From NCBI GenBank assembly GCA_012839295.1, contig DUNO01000041.1:84908-148907 (forward strand): DNA of 64,000 nucleotides, read 5' to 3'. Source of the DNA: Clostridiales bacterium. Its GTDB lineage: Bacteria; Bacillota; Clostridia; Lachnospirales; Lachnospiraceae. A model generated the notes under the pieces. The model did no database searches, was not told the origin of the DNA, and was given only the letters and a program-made list of their open reading frames with translations. Shown here piece after piece: positions 54,159-63,890 of this stretch. A program made the translations under genes and the position numbers. Each line of letters begins with the position of its first letter. Within the stretch, counting starts at the first letter, position 1.

Positions 54159-57100
54159 TTGAAGGAAAAAATAGAGCATTTTTCAAAAGGGGATTTTGAA
54201 TATGAGCTGCCTTTGATCTGCCTGTCCGACGAGGAAATCAGGATAAAAGTTGAAGCCGGCAAGAAAAAGGAAGGCAGTTTTACAGTGAGTGCCAGCACCG
54301 GCAGGATAATAAGTGGGACGGTTTATTCCACGAACCGGTTTATGAAGGTCGATAATCCCCAGTTTCATGGGGTAGAGAATATAATCCACTATTATTTTGA
54401 TGCAGCCTTTTTAAAGGAGGGCGAAAGGTTCGACGGGGAATTATGCATCATCAGTGACTGTGGGGAGGCATTGGTTCCGTTCCTGGCAGAGGTAGAGAAT
54501 TCCTATTTTATGACTTCCCTGGGAAAAATCAAGGATCTCTTCCAATTTACGAACCTGGCACGGGCGGACTGGTCCGAGGCAAAAAAGATATTCCGGTCCG
54601 AGGATTTTGAGCGGGTCTTCTTATCTAATGAGGAACGCTACCGGACGGTTTACCGGGGCTTAATGGGGAGTATATCAACGAGCCAGGCCCTGGAGGAGTT
54701 TTTAATAACAATCCATAAAAAATCAGCAATCCGCCTGGAGGTGGACAAAACTGAGATAGAGTACCAAATTTCACAGGAGCAGATCTCCGATAAAATTGTA
54801 TTAACGAAGAATAATTGGGGATTTGCAGAGATTCGTGTAAGTGCAGATGCCCCTTTTATTGTACTGGAGCAAAAGTTTGTATGGGCGGACCGTTTTATCG
54901 GCAATACCCACCAGATCGCTTATACCATAGATCCGGTGCATTTAAAATATGGCATTAACTATGGTAATATTCTGATAAAAACCGCTTACCAGACCCTTAA
55001 GGTCCAGGTTGTATGCAGGTACCGCAAGGAAAACAGGAAGGTATCGGACCGGAGGAGATGGCAGAAGCTGGAGCTTGGCCTGGTGGATAACTACTTAAGC
55101 TTCCGGTTAAACCGTATCAAGGTTACGGAGTATCTGGCAGAAGCGGAGGCCATGGTGGGAAGGCTTCCCGGGCCTGAGGTAAACCATAGGAAGGAATTGA
55201 TGAGGATCCATATGGCTATTGTTTCCGGCAGACGTAAGCTGGCGGAGGAGCTTTTGGTGGATCTGTCGGCAGTGGACGGGGTATTAAAGAAGAAGGATGG
55301 CTTTGAATATTGCTGCTATCTTTATTTAGAGGCGCTTTATAAGAGGGAGGATGCCCTCACCCAGGTGGCGGCACGCACCATCCGCAGCTTTTATGAAGGC
55401 AGCCGCAGTGACTGGAGGCTGTTATGGCTGCTGCTGTATCTGGACAAGAAATATGAAAAAAACAGGGGGGACAAGCTCCAGGACATCAGAGAACAGTTTA
55501 AGCTGGGCTGCCGCAGCCCCATTCTCTATTACGAAGCAGTGTGTATCGTGAATGAGGATGCCTATTTACTGAGGGAATTGAATGATTTTGAAATCCAGGT
55601 CCTTAATTTTGGAATTAAAAACTGGATCCTGTCAAAGGAAGCGGCGCAGCAGTACGTTTACCTTGCCGGCAAGCGTAAGACCTTCCACCCGGTTATCTAT
55701 AGCGGGCTGTGTAAGCTATATGATGAGTACGGAACCACGGAAATTCTGTCCGTCATCTGCAGCATGCTGATCAAAGGAATGCAAAGATCGGAGAAGTACT
55801 TCCCCTGGTACCGCCTGGGAGTGGAGGCGCATCTGCGTATCACGGAGCTGTACGAATATTATATGTACTCCGTGCCGGATAAGGCGGAGATTACACTTGC
55901 ACAGCCGGTTCTGCTGTATTTTATCTATAATAGCAGCTTAAGTGACAGGAAAAAGGCATTCTTATATGCGAGTGTCATACGCAGTAAGGATAAATTCGAA
56001 TCCATTTACCGGTCATATTATAAGCGGATGGAGATATTTGCGGAGAAAATGCTTGAGGGGCATTATATCAGCCGGAACCTGGCTTTGCTATACAAGGAAT
56101 TTTTTAATAAAAGCACCTTAAGCGACGAGGTCTTAAAAAATCTGCCCTATATCATGTTCCGGAATGAGCTGGAATGCGGGAATCCTAATATGGTCAGCGT
56201 GATCGTAGTGCATAAGGAGACAGGAGAGGAAGAGACGGCCGCCCTGGTCCAGGGCAGGGCACAGATTGATATGTACACCAATAACCTGGAGGTGCTGCTG
56301 GTAGATAACCTGGGAAACAGGTATGCGCAGTCCGTTGATTATACCCTTACCCCCTACCTTAACCCGGAGGATTATGAAAACCGCTGCAGCGAGCAAAGTG
56401 ACCATCCAATGCTGTTGCTGCATTTATTTGACCGGTATGAAAGCTACCGGATTGTGAGTGATAAAGCAATAGCCCTAAGGAAAAAGGTATTGGGTACCCC
56501 GGGGTTGACACCGAGGTATGGGGCTCTCTGCCGCCAGACCCTTATCGAGTATTATTATGAAAATTATGATGATGAGCTTTTGGAGCAATATTTGGAAAAG
56601 CTGGATCTTTCCCAGGTGGCGCCTGCAGAGCGTACCAAATATATTGAAATCATGGTAATCCGTGCCCTATATGACCAGGCTCTTGAGGCTTTGGAGACTT
56701 ATGGCGTGGAAGGGATATCCATTAACAGGCTTGTTAAGCTGTGCTCCGGCTGGATGCTCCGGGAGGAGGCGGCTATAAAGAAGGATATTATGGTCAGCCT
56801 GTGCCACTATGTATTTACCAATAAAAAATATGATGAGGCGATCCTGAGCTATCTGGTAGAGTTTTATGAAGGGCCGACGAGGGAGATGTTCTCCCTGTGG
56901 AAGGCGGCAAAGCAATTTGACCTGGATACCCACAGGCTGGAGGAACGGCTGCTGGTGCAGATGCTGTTTACCGAAAGCCATGTGGAGGAGAGCTTTATGG
57001 TGTTCCACGGGTATTACAGGGACATTACGAACCATACGCTGGTCCGCGCCTTCCTGTCCTATTACGCCTATAAATACCTTGTCCATAATTATGCGGTTGA

Positions 57101-57722
57101 CCAGGAGCTGCTGCCGATTATGAAAAGGGAATTATATTATGATGAGAATGACATCTGCCTGCTGGCCTGGCTGAAATACAATGCTGACAATAACAGGCTT
57201 ACGGAGCAGGATCTCATTTTCGCTGAATACAATATTGCAAGGCTGGTGCGCAAGGGAATTGTGCTGCCCCTGTTCCTGGAATACGGCAACCGGGTGGCTT
57301 TGCCGGAGCGGCTTACGGATAAATGCTTTATTACATATTATTCAGATCCGAAAAAGCAAATATATATCCATTACAGACTGGAAAAGGATCAGGAGTATAT
57401 TACTGAGCGAATGCCGAATATGATATTGGGTATCCATAGCAAGGAAATGGTATTGTTCTACCATGAGGAGCTTGAGTATTATATTTCGGAGGAATCCTCG
57501 GAGGCTACGGATCTGACGGAGAGCTTTCATATCCGGTATGAAAGGGAGGAAATGCCGAAAGGAATTCATTTTCAGCAGGAGGATGAGGCTTCTAATTACG
57601 GCCGGATAAACAGGATGCTCAGGGCCAGGGAGCTGGGGGACGATGATACACTCCTGGAGCTGATGGGGCATTATATAAAGCAGGAGCTGATGATTGAGGC
57701 TTGCTTTTATCCGATTGAGTGA
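54159..57722 (+). CDS. DUF5717-like large protein
   Basis: 1187 residues from a TTG start with GAAGGGGG seven bases upstream; no closer ATG fits. The first ~300 residues look like two Ig/beta-sandwich domains (FTVSASTGRIISGTVYST; APFIVLEQKFV). The rest, from about 310 to 1080, is a long array of helices rich in Tyr, Leu and Arg, like TPR or other solenoid repeats. No signal peptide or membrane helix. It resembles the DUF5717 family described mainly in Lachnospiraceae. It heads an operon with an Hsp70/actin-like protein (41 bp later), so it may be a scaffold for it. Function is unknown. Confidence 0.75.
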   Translation: MKEKIEHFSKGDFEYELPLICLSDEEIRIKVEAGKKKEGSFTVSASTGRIISGTVYSTNRFMKVDNPQFHGVENIIHYYFDAAFLKEGERFDGELCIISDCGEALVPFLAEVENSYFMTSLGKIKDLFQFTNLARADWSEAKKIFRSEDFERVFLSNEERYRTVYRGLMGSISTSQALEEFLITIHKKSAIRLEVDKTEIEYQISQEQISDKIVLTKNNWGFAEIRVSADAPFIVLEQKFVWADRFIGNTHQIAYTIDPVHLKYGINYGNILIKTAYQTLKVQVVCRYRKENRKVSDRRRWQKLELGLVDNYLSFRLNRIKVTEYLAEAEAMVGRLPGPEVNHRKELMRIHMAIVSGRRKLAEELLVDLSAVDGVLKKKDGFEYCCYLYLEALYKREDALTQVAARTIRSFYEGSRSDWRLLWLLLYLDKKYEKNRGDKLQDIREQFKLGCRSPILYYEAVCIVNEDAYLLRELNDFEIQVLNFGIKNWILSKEAAQQYVYLAGKRKTFHPVIYSGLCKLYDEYGTTEILSVICSMLIKGMQRSEKYFPWYRLGVEAHLRITELYEYYMYSVPDKAEITLAQPVLLYFIYNSSLSDRKKAFLYASVIRSKDKFESIYRSYYKRMEIFAEKMLEGHYISRNLALLYKEFFNKSTLSDEVLKNLPYIMFRNELECGNPNMVSVIVVHKETGEEETAALVQGRAQIDMYTNNLEVLLVDNLGNRYAQSVDYTLTPYLNPEDYENRCSEQSDHPMLLLHLFDRYESYRIVSDKAIALRKKVLGTPGLTPRYGALCRQTLIEYYYENYDDELLEQYLEKLDLSQVAPAERTKYIEIMVIRALYDQALEALETYGVEGISINRLVKLCSGWMLREEAAIKKDIMVSLCHYVFTNKKYDEAILSYLVEFYEGPTREMFSLWKAAKQFDLDTHRLEERLLVQMLFTESHVEESFMVFHGYYRDITNHTLVRAFLSYYAYKYLVHNYAVDQELLPIMKRELYYDENDICLLAWLKYNADNNRLTEQDLIFAEYNIARLVRKGIVLPLFLEYGNRVALPERLTDKCFITYYSDPKKQIYIHYRLEKDQEYITERMPNMILGIHSKEMVLFYHEELEYYISEESSEATDLTESFHIRYEREEMPKGIHFQQEDEASNYGRINRMLRARELGDDDTLLELMGHYIKQELMIEACFYPIE

Positions 57723-57762
57723 AGAAGACTTTTATGGGGGAATTACTGGATAGGAGAAACGT

Positions 57763-59058
57763 ATGGATATACCAAGGAAAGTAATTGTTGGGTATGATTT
57801 ATGTGATGATTTTACACAGATCAGCTGCTACAGCTATAAGACGCAGGAGCCTGTGCCGATTGGGCCCTGGGATATGGGGGCGGGTTCCGTGGAGCTGGGC
57901 ACGGCGGAGGGAAAAGATAACAGGATACCGACTGTTCTGTGTGTGAAAGCTGATACGAAGCAATGGCTTTTTGGTGAGGAAGCGATAGCGTGCGCTGCCA
58001 ATGGGGCGGGGATATTAGTAGAACAGCTCCTCCAAAAGGTCCGTAGGAATGAGGGCGTTGAGCTGCTGGAGACACAGTTTTCAGCCGTTTCCTTATTGGA
58101 GAAATTCTTTCGGAAATCACTTGCGCTGATACGGAATCATTTTCCCACGGATCCTATTACAAGGCTGGTAGTCACGGTTCCTGAGCCGGAGCCGGAATTG
58201 GTAGGGCGGATTTATGAAGCTTTGTCCCAGTTGGGGCTTGAGAAGGACAGGGCTTTGGTGACCAGCCATGCCGGTGCATATTTATATTATGCCCTGTACC
58301 AGGACAGGAACTTGTGGATGAATGATGTGGGGCTGTTTGAATTTAATAAGGAAGGGCTGAGCTATTACCAAATACAGATTAACCGGAGGTCGAGGCCCAT
58401 GGTGGCAGGGCTTTTAAAGACGGATCTTACGGGGGAGATAAATTTTGGGGTATTGTCAAAGAAGGAGGTAAACCCTGCTTATCTTTTTGAGAATGCAGCC
58501 AACATGGTTTTACATAGGCAATTGGTAACGACCTTATATTTCGCCGGCAAAGGCTTTGAAGGCGGCTGGGCTGATGAGGCCATTAAGGGGCTGTGCGTTG
58601 GACGGAGAGGCTTTGTGGGACAGAACCTGTTCACCTTGGGGGCTTGCTTTGCGGCAAAGGAATTGTCAGGAGATGTAAAGCTGCAGGATATCCTGCTGCT
58701 GAATGATGATATGGTGACAACCTCTGTTGGGGTGCGTGTGTACCGTGACACGAAATATATTGACTTTCCACTGCTGGAAGCAGGAGAAATATGGTATGAG
58801 GCGGAAAAGGAGCTGGAGGTCATTCCTGAGGGAGAAGCCATGCTGGAGCTTAGCCTGACAGATATTAAATCAGGAGAGACTGCCAGGCAAAGGCTGCGGT
58901 TGGATGGGTGGCCAGGGAAGCTGGACCGGACGACGAGGCTTGGTATTAAGCTGTGCTGCAGCAGCAGGGAGCTTGCGGTGATGAAGGTGACGGATCTTGG
59001 TTTTGGGGAATTGTTTCCTGGGACGGGGAAAGAAATGGTATTTACGATACAAATCTGA
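57763..59058 (+). CDS. DUF5716-like degenerate Hsp70/actin-fold protein
   Basis: 431 residues. Hsp70-type landmarks can be followed: a phosphate-1-like IVGYDLCDDFTQIS, IPTVLCV, LFGEEAI, LVVTVPEPE, and an adenosine-site-like FAGKGFEGGW. The phosphate-2 loop, DLGGGTxD in DnaK, reads DVGLFEFNKEGLS, so ATPase activity is doubtful. There is no substrate-binding domain of DnaK type; the last ~70 residues form a beta-sandwich. It would belong to the DUF5716 family known from Lachnospiraceae. Context suggests it works with the big DUF5717-like protein and the two small proteins downstream. Confidence 0.75.
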   Translation: MDIPRKVIVGYDLCDDFTQISCYSYKTQEPVPIGPWDMGAGSVELGTAEGKDNRIPTVLCVKADTKQWLFGEEAIACAANGAGILVEQLLQKVRRNEGVELLETQFSAVSLLEKFFRKSLALIRNHFPTDPITRLVVTVPEPEPELVGRIYEALSQLGLEKDRALVTSHAGAYLYYALYQDRNLWMNDVGLFEFNKEGLSYYQIQINRRSRPMVAGLLKTDLTGEINFGVLSKKEVNPAYLFENAANMVLHRQLVTTLYFAGKGFEGGWADEAIKGLCVGRRGFVGQNLFTLGACFAAKELSGDVKLQDILLLNDDMVTTSVGVRVYRDTKYIDFPLLEAGEIWYEAEKELEVIPEGEAMLELSLTDIKSGETARQRLRLDGWPGKLDRTTRLGIKLCCSSRELAVMKVTDLGFGELFPGTGKEMVFTIQI

Positions 59059-59087
59059 GGAAGGAGCCTTCAAAGAGGAGGAGTAGA

Positions 59088-60008
59088 ATGGGTAAGCTGA
59101 TTTTATGTAGCGGGGTTCGGACAACAAGGCCGTATGGATTTCCTTCAAGTGGTATACGGATTTATTCGATTGAGGAGCTCTGTTATTATCTTTACCATAA
59201 TGTCTATATGATAGAGGAGGACATGCTGAGCGAGGATCTGTTTAGCTGGATCGGGACGGAGCTTAAGCTGGAGGAACGTGCGGAGAAGCTAAGGTTGTTA
59301 AAGAGGAAGAAAGCAGATATTAAAACACTTATTACGGTGATCCTGTGCAGTGCGGATTATTATACGGAGGAAGAGATTAAGGGAGTATTGAAGGTTCTTG
59401 ATGCAGTGACGGGCATGCCGGTGATTAAGAGGTACTTAGTCAGGGCCAACCATTATTTAAAGAACGGGCAGTATATGGAGGCCACGGCGGAATATGAACG
59501 CATCATTGCTTCAAAGGCTGCTGCGGACTTGACGCCGGAGGAGTATGGTGATGTATACCATAACCTGGCGGTTGCGAAGCTCCATATAACCGGACTGAAG
59601 GAAGCTTCAAAATTGTTCTGCTACGCCTATGAACGCAATAACCGGGAAGAGAGCCTGAGCCAATATCTATATACCCGGATGCTGTGCAGTGGTGATAGCA
59701 GCTATGGGGATAATTCAGCAGAATACCAGACCGGTGAAGCTATGGACTGGCCGGCTGGTGAAAACATGGGCTGGTCTGATGGTGAGGACATGAAGCAGTC
59801 AGCCCGTGCCTTCCATAAGCAAGCCCTTGACATCCCAAAGCAAGTCTCCAACTTTTTTAAGCAGAAGGAGCAGGAGATAGAGGCTTCGGAGCAGCTGCAG
59901 CAGCTGGAGGAGCTAAAGCGGAAGAAGGACCAGGGGGAGCCGGGGGAATTTTATCAGGCCGTTGACCAGATGCTGGAAGGCTGGAAAAGTAAAATCAGGC
60001 AAATGTAA
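59088..60008 (+). CDS. TPR-like protein of the DUF5717 operon
   Basis: 306 residues from the ATG at 59088, after AGGAGGAGTAGA; the frame is open further upstream but overlaps the previous gene. The N-terminal ~120 residues are helical with no known match. Residues 125-215 look like two TPRs (YLKNGQYMEATAEYERIIAS, DVYHNLAVAKLHITGLKEAS). An 8-residue acidic repeat (GEAMDWPA, GENMGWSD, GEDMKQSA) follows, then a basic/acidic coiled coil. No membrane helix. It links the Hsp70-like and membrane proteins of the operon by position only. Confidence 0.7.
   Translation: MGKLILCSGVRTTRPYGFPSSGIRIYSIEELCYYLYHNVYMIEEDMLSEDLFSWIGTELKLEERAEKLRLLKRKKADIKTLITVILCSADYYTEEEIKGVLKVLDAVTGMPVIKRYLVRANHYLKNGQYMEATAEYERIIASKAAADLTPEEYGDVYHNLAVAKLHITGLKEASKLFCYAYERNNREESLSQYLYTRMLCSGDSSYGDNSAEYQTGEAMDWPAGENMGWSDGEDMKQSARAFHKQALDIPKQVSNFFKQKEQEIEASEQLQQLEELKRKKDQGEPGEFYQAVDQMLEGWKSKIRQM
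59733..59804 (+). repeat. 24-bp in-frame repeat, three units
   Basis: Units at 59733, 59757 and 59781 begin GGTGAAG/GGTGAAA/GGTGAGG and encode eight-residue repeats in the TPR-like protein. Confidence 0.65.
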
Positions 60009-60078
60009 AATTAAATTCGACCTGTCCGGTTGAAGGAAAAAACAGAGGATAAGGTAGAGGATAAGGGAAGGTAAGAAA

Positions 60079-61338
60079 ATGGGTTTGTTTGGCCGGTTTC
60101 GTAAAAAAAGAAAAGAGGATACCATAGAGGAAGAGCTGGAATTTTCAGCTGTAAAGGCGGATCTGAAAAGTGGGAAGGGAACGTTTATGGAACAGCGGCC
60201 ATCCACCGAACAGAAAACGTCCGTTAAGGAAAATAAAGAAGCAAAAAAAGCGGTACGGCTTGGCACAGGAACCGAGCGCCTGGGCTATATCAGGGATAAT
60301 TGTGAAATCATCCTGGAAGCCGGGCAGCAAATGGAAGAAGCAAAGGTAGAGTACCAGGCGGTTACCTCCTACCTGACTGATATACAGAAGATAGACTTAA
60401 TTCCCCTTGAGGAAAGGGGGATAATTGAGGAGGCAGCAAGGAATATCTATAATTTGACGAAGGAGCGCAATAAGCTCCAGAACCGGAATTCCATCCTGTC
60501 CGATCCCCAGTACCGGCTTTTTGAGCGTTATGAATTACAGATACCAAAGGAGCTGCCGGCCATCAAGGAGAGTGAAAGCTACCAGGTGGCCATTGAGCAG
60601 GATTTGGCGCACCTGGAGGAGGAAAGGCAGTCCCTGGATTTAGAGCAGAAGGATATACTGAATAAACAGTCATTTTTGAAAGGGATTGCAATAATTACAA
60701 GTATAATTGTCCTGATATTATTCCTGCTCTTTGCGGTGCTGTCAAACTATACGGGAGGGAACTTTACCCTGCCCTTCCTTTTGACCGTTCTGATGGGGAT
60801 GGCTTTGGCGCTTTATATTATCCTGGAGGCCAGGAAAAACGTGGCGGATATGGCGATGCTCCAGCTAAAGCAGAACCGGTTGATCATGTTGGTTAACAAG
60901 GTGAAGATTAAAGCGGTAAATAACCGCAATTATCTTGAGTACAGCTATAATAAATATAATATTGAAAGCAGTGAGCAGCTAAAAACCTTCTGGGAGGAAT
61001 ATGTACGTCTAAAGGATGAAGCCAGGAGGTATAGGACGAATACAGAATTGATTGAGTTTTACAACAACGAGCTGATCCACCAGCTGCAGCAGTCCGGCAT
61101 TAAGGATGCGGAAATCTGGATTTTCCAGACCACGGCCATCCTGGATAACAAGGAAATGGTGGAGGTACGCCACAGGCTGAACGTGCGCAGACAGAAGCTC
61201 CGGGAACGGATTGACATCAACTCAAAGCAGAGGGAAGAGGCCTTGCAATCTATACAGTCGACAATAAGGACCTATCCGGACTGCCGGGAAGAGGCGGAGA
61301 AGCTGTTACGGAGATACCGCATTGACCTGGAGCCTTAG
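60079..61338 (+). CDS. Membrane-anchored coiled-coil protein of the DUF5717 operon
   Basis: 419 residues. A basic N-terminus (GRFRKKRKE) and charged helices lead to two membrane segments at about residues 202-222 and 230-252, flanked by long coiled coils on both sides. Both termini should be in the cytoplasm, leaving only a tiny outside loop. It is the last of four co-oriented genes spaced 29-70 bp and would anchor the set at the membrane. The stop overlaps the convergent AraC-GH39 gene by a few bases. I do not recognise the family. Confidence 0.72.
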   Translation: MGLFGRFRKKRKEDTIEEELEFSAVKADLKSGKGTFMEQRPSTEQKTSVKENKEAKKAVRLGTGTERLGYIRDNCEIILEAGQQMEEAKVEYQAVTSYLTDIQKIDLIPLEERGIIEEAARNIYNLTKERNKLQNRNSILSDPQYRLFERYELQIPKELPAIKESESYQVAIEQDLAHLEEERQSLDLEQKDILNKQSFLKGIAIITSIIVLILFLLFAVLSNYTGGNFTLPFLLTVLMGMALALYIILEARKNVADMAMLQLKQNRLIMLVNKVKIKAVNNRNYLEYSYNKYNIESSEQLKTFWEEYVRLKDEARRYRTNTELIEFYNNELIHQLQQSGIKDAEIWIFQTTAILDNKEMVEVRHRLNVRRQKLRERIDINSKQREEALQSIQSTIRTYPDCREEAEKLLRRYRIDLEP

Positions 61339-63833
61339 GCGTTGAGATCCCGGGCATTGATAAACTCCAGCAAAAGGACTCCGAGGGCAGGAATTAATTC
61401 CTCGACCATGAGGGTTCCATTGCTGCTATAGGACTGGTAAGAGATCCTGGGCTTGCTGTTTTCAACGAGATAGGCGGTGATTTCCTGGTTCAGGCGCTCA
61501 GGGTAGTCAATGCCTGCCCAAAGGTCAAAGGCAGAGCCATACTGGCGGTTCACCTCCTGCTTTTTTACATAGTAGGCTCCCCCGGGCAGGGTTACGACCA
61601 GCTTTACCGTAATGTCATCCGTTTTTTCATAAATATTATACCGAGACCGGTAGTCCATACCGGAGGGGTCGCCCTGGGCATACATGCCGTCAAATTCCGG
61701 CAGGTTATAGATCAGCAGCTGGTACTGGCTGCCCTTTTGGGTAAAAATATAGTTCTCACCGGTGGACAGGATGGTGTCCCCGAGGGTGTTGAAAAGCTGC
61801 ATTGCATTATAGGCAGCTTTTTTTAATCCATGGTATTCTATCAGGCCGGGAGAGCCTTGGAAGAGGATGCTCTCCGCAAAGAATTCCCTCGAGATGTCAC
61901 TCAGCGCAGAATAAGCGATACCATAGGCCGAATCCAGTGTGCGTATTAAGGACTGGATGATATAAGGAGCCATATAACAGGTATCCAGGATAAAATCCTT
62001 TGGAAGGAAATTTAAATTCCATTCCGTAACGATGACGTCCAGGGTGCGGAAGCCGTTCCGGTTCATGATCTGGTGGAGCTTCTTTAAATCCTCCTGAGCT
62101 TTTGTGGAAATTCTTTCGTAGCTGGGCAGGAATGCATCCATGCCAGGAGTCAGGAAGACCTTTATCTGGTCTGATATGGTGCAATCGTACAGATGTATAG
62201 AGACATAGGCAGGGAAGATATGGTTGGCATAGCAGAACTGGAAAAAGGCCTCGTACCAGGCATAGCCAGTGATCGTTGAAAAATTAGGGGTTCCCAGCCT
62301 CAGCTCAGGATCCACCTTGGCAAAGGCTTCATAGGTGGACTTATAGAACAGGAAGAATTTTTCCTGTGATTCATACCAATATCCATTCTTGATGTCTAAG
62401 TCAGGGGCAGTCCAAAAATCAAAATACCAGGACCTGATTTCCTGGAGGCCATAACGGTCAATCAAATGTCTTAAAAAATCCTCAATAAAATGGATCCACC
62501 GGTCCAAGGATTTGGGAAAGCTTACATTGGGGTGGAACTGCCAGCCGGCGTATTGCTTTTTTGAGGCCAGATCCCTGGGCATAAAGCCGATCTCAGGAAA
62601 AGGCTTGATATCCAGGGAAAGCAAAAAGTCAAAAATAGTATCAAGGGACTGCCAGTTAATCAAGGGAGGCATATTTTCACGTTCATAATAAACGAAAAGG
62701 TTATCTGAAAAAATATCACGCAGCTTTAGGTAATCAAAGCCCAGATCCCTTTTCGCTTCCTTTATCTGTGCCTGGACCTCGCTTCTAAGGCAGCTATAGG
62801 CGCAGCCCGCAGCGAGGAATTTTTTCTGCGTATTCCTCCGGGGAGACTTAGAAAGCTTCGGGATATCAAGGTGGAGGTTTTGCACCACCTTTGCTGTCCC
62901 CTGCAAGGAATTGTTCGTACTGGAGCCAAGATAGGACCAAAGATAGGAAAGCACATTATTTTTTTCCGTTTTATCCATAGTTAAGGCAGCCGAAGGAGCA
63001 TCCTCCGGCTGCTGGTGGATTTTCCGAAACTGGGTCGGTGACATGTCATATTGCTTACGAAAGGCCGTGGAGTAGGTCTTATGGTTGTTAAAGCCATGGT
63101 CAATAGCGATATCTAAGATACTGTCCTCCGTATTCGTCAACCGGGTGATAGACCGGTTAATCCGAAAGGTAGCCAGGTAATCCACAAAATTCACATGAAA
63201 ATGCTTCTTAAAAAAAGCCGAAAAATACTGTGGATGGATCCCCAGATGCCCAGCCATATGATCCACCGAGATCTTATGCATGTAATTATCGTTAATATAA
63301 TTTAAAATCTCAATCACCCTGTCCTGGGTATAAGAGGCATTATCCACAGATCCACTCTGCAAAAGTCCAAAATTCTCAAAGATGACCGAAATGATATCAG
63401 CAATCGTAGAAAGCTGCTTCAGCCGGTTGCAGGTATCATTCTTCATAGACTGAAAAACAATGGAGGCAAGCTCCTCCCGAAGCCTGCAATAAACCGGATC
63501 ATTATCATTCTGGGAGACATGCCGGCGTTTTAAGGAAAGCCTCACAGCATCCGGACAATACTGCTTGATAAAGGTATAATCAATTAACAGGGAAAGCACA
63601 TGTGCACCCTCCTCTGCAGTCACAACAAAATGGGACTCAAAAGGCGGAAAAAAATAAAAATCATGCTCATTCAAATGCCTCGTACGGTTATTATAATGGA
63701 TATCCAGTGTACCGCATAACACAAAGGAAACATTAAAGGCAGGAGTAATCTGCAGCTCCGGTGAAAAATGATCAATAATCTTCTGCTCAAAGGGCAAACC
63801 CAAGTTGTTCCTTAAATATCCTATGTTCATCAT
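61335..63833 (-). CDS. AraC-family regulator fused to a GH39-like domain
   Basis: 832 residues from 63833, where GGAG lies eight bases upstream; a longer frame to 63917 runs into a repeat element and has no ribosome site. A cupin sensor (about 1-140), an AraC helix-turn-helix pair (about 190-290; ISVDHMAGHLGIHPQYFSAF, DILDIAIDHGFNN) and a GH39-like TIM barrel (about 375-700) follow. In GH39 xylosidases the acid/base Glu is in WNEP; here the segment is FDFWTAPD (Ala at residue 476). The nucleophile segment VTEWNLNF is kept. The barrel therefore probably binds rather than cuts a xylan-type sugar and serves as a sensor. Confidence 0.88.
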   Translation of the reverse strand: MMNIGYLRNNLGLPFEQKIIDHFSPELQITPAFNVSFVLCGTLDIHYNNRTRHLNEHDFYFFPPFESHFVVTAEEGAHVLSLLIDYTFIKQYCPDAVRLSLKRRHVSQNDNDPVYCRLREELASIVFQSMKNDTCNRLKQLSTIADIISVIFENFGLLQSGSVDNASYTQDRVIEILNYINDNYMHKISVDHMAGHLGIHPQYFSAFFKKHFHVNFVDYLATFRINRSITRLTNTEDSILDIAIDHGFNNHKTYSTAFRKQYDMSPTQFRKIHQQPEDAPSAALTMDKTEKNNVLSYLWSYLGSSTNNSLQGTAKVVQNLHLDIPKLSKSPRRNTQKKFLAAGCAYSCLRSEVQAQIKEAKRDLGFDYLKLRDIFSDNLFVYYERENMPPLINWQSLDTIFDFLLSLDIKPFPEIGFMPRDLASKKQYAGWQFHPNVSFPKSLDRWIHFIEDFLRHLIDRYGLQEIRSWYFDFWTAPDLDIKNGYWYESQEKFFLFYKSTYEAFAKVDPELRLGTPNFSTITGYAWYEAFFQFCYANHIFPAYVSIHLYDCTISDQIKVFLTPGMDAFLPSYERISTKAQEDLKKLHQIMNRNGFRTLDVIVTEWNLNFLPKDFILDTCYMAPYIIQSLIRTLDSAYGIAYSALSDISREFFAESILFQGSPGLIEYHGLKKAAYNAMQLFNTLGDTILSTGENYIFTQKGSQYQLLIYNLPEFDGMYAQGDPSGMDYRSRYNIYEKTDDITVKLVVTLPGGAYYVKKQEVNRQYGSAFDLWAGIDYPERLNQEITAYLVENSKPRISYQSYSSNGTLMVEELIPALGVLLLEFINARDLNA

Positions 63834-63890
63834 ACACATTTCTCCATCCTGAAACCTATCATATAATTCTCTCAGTAAAAGTCTTTCGTA

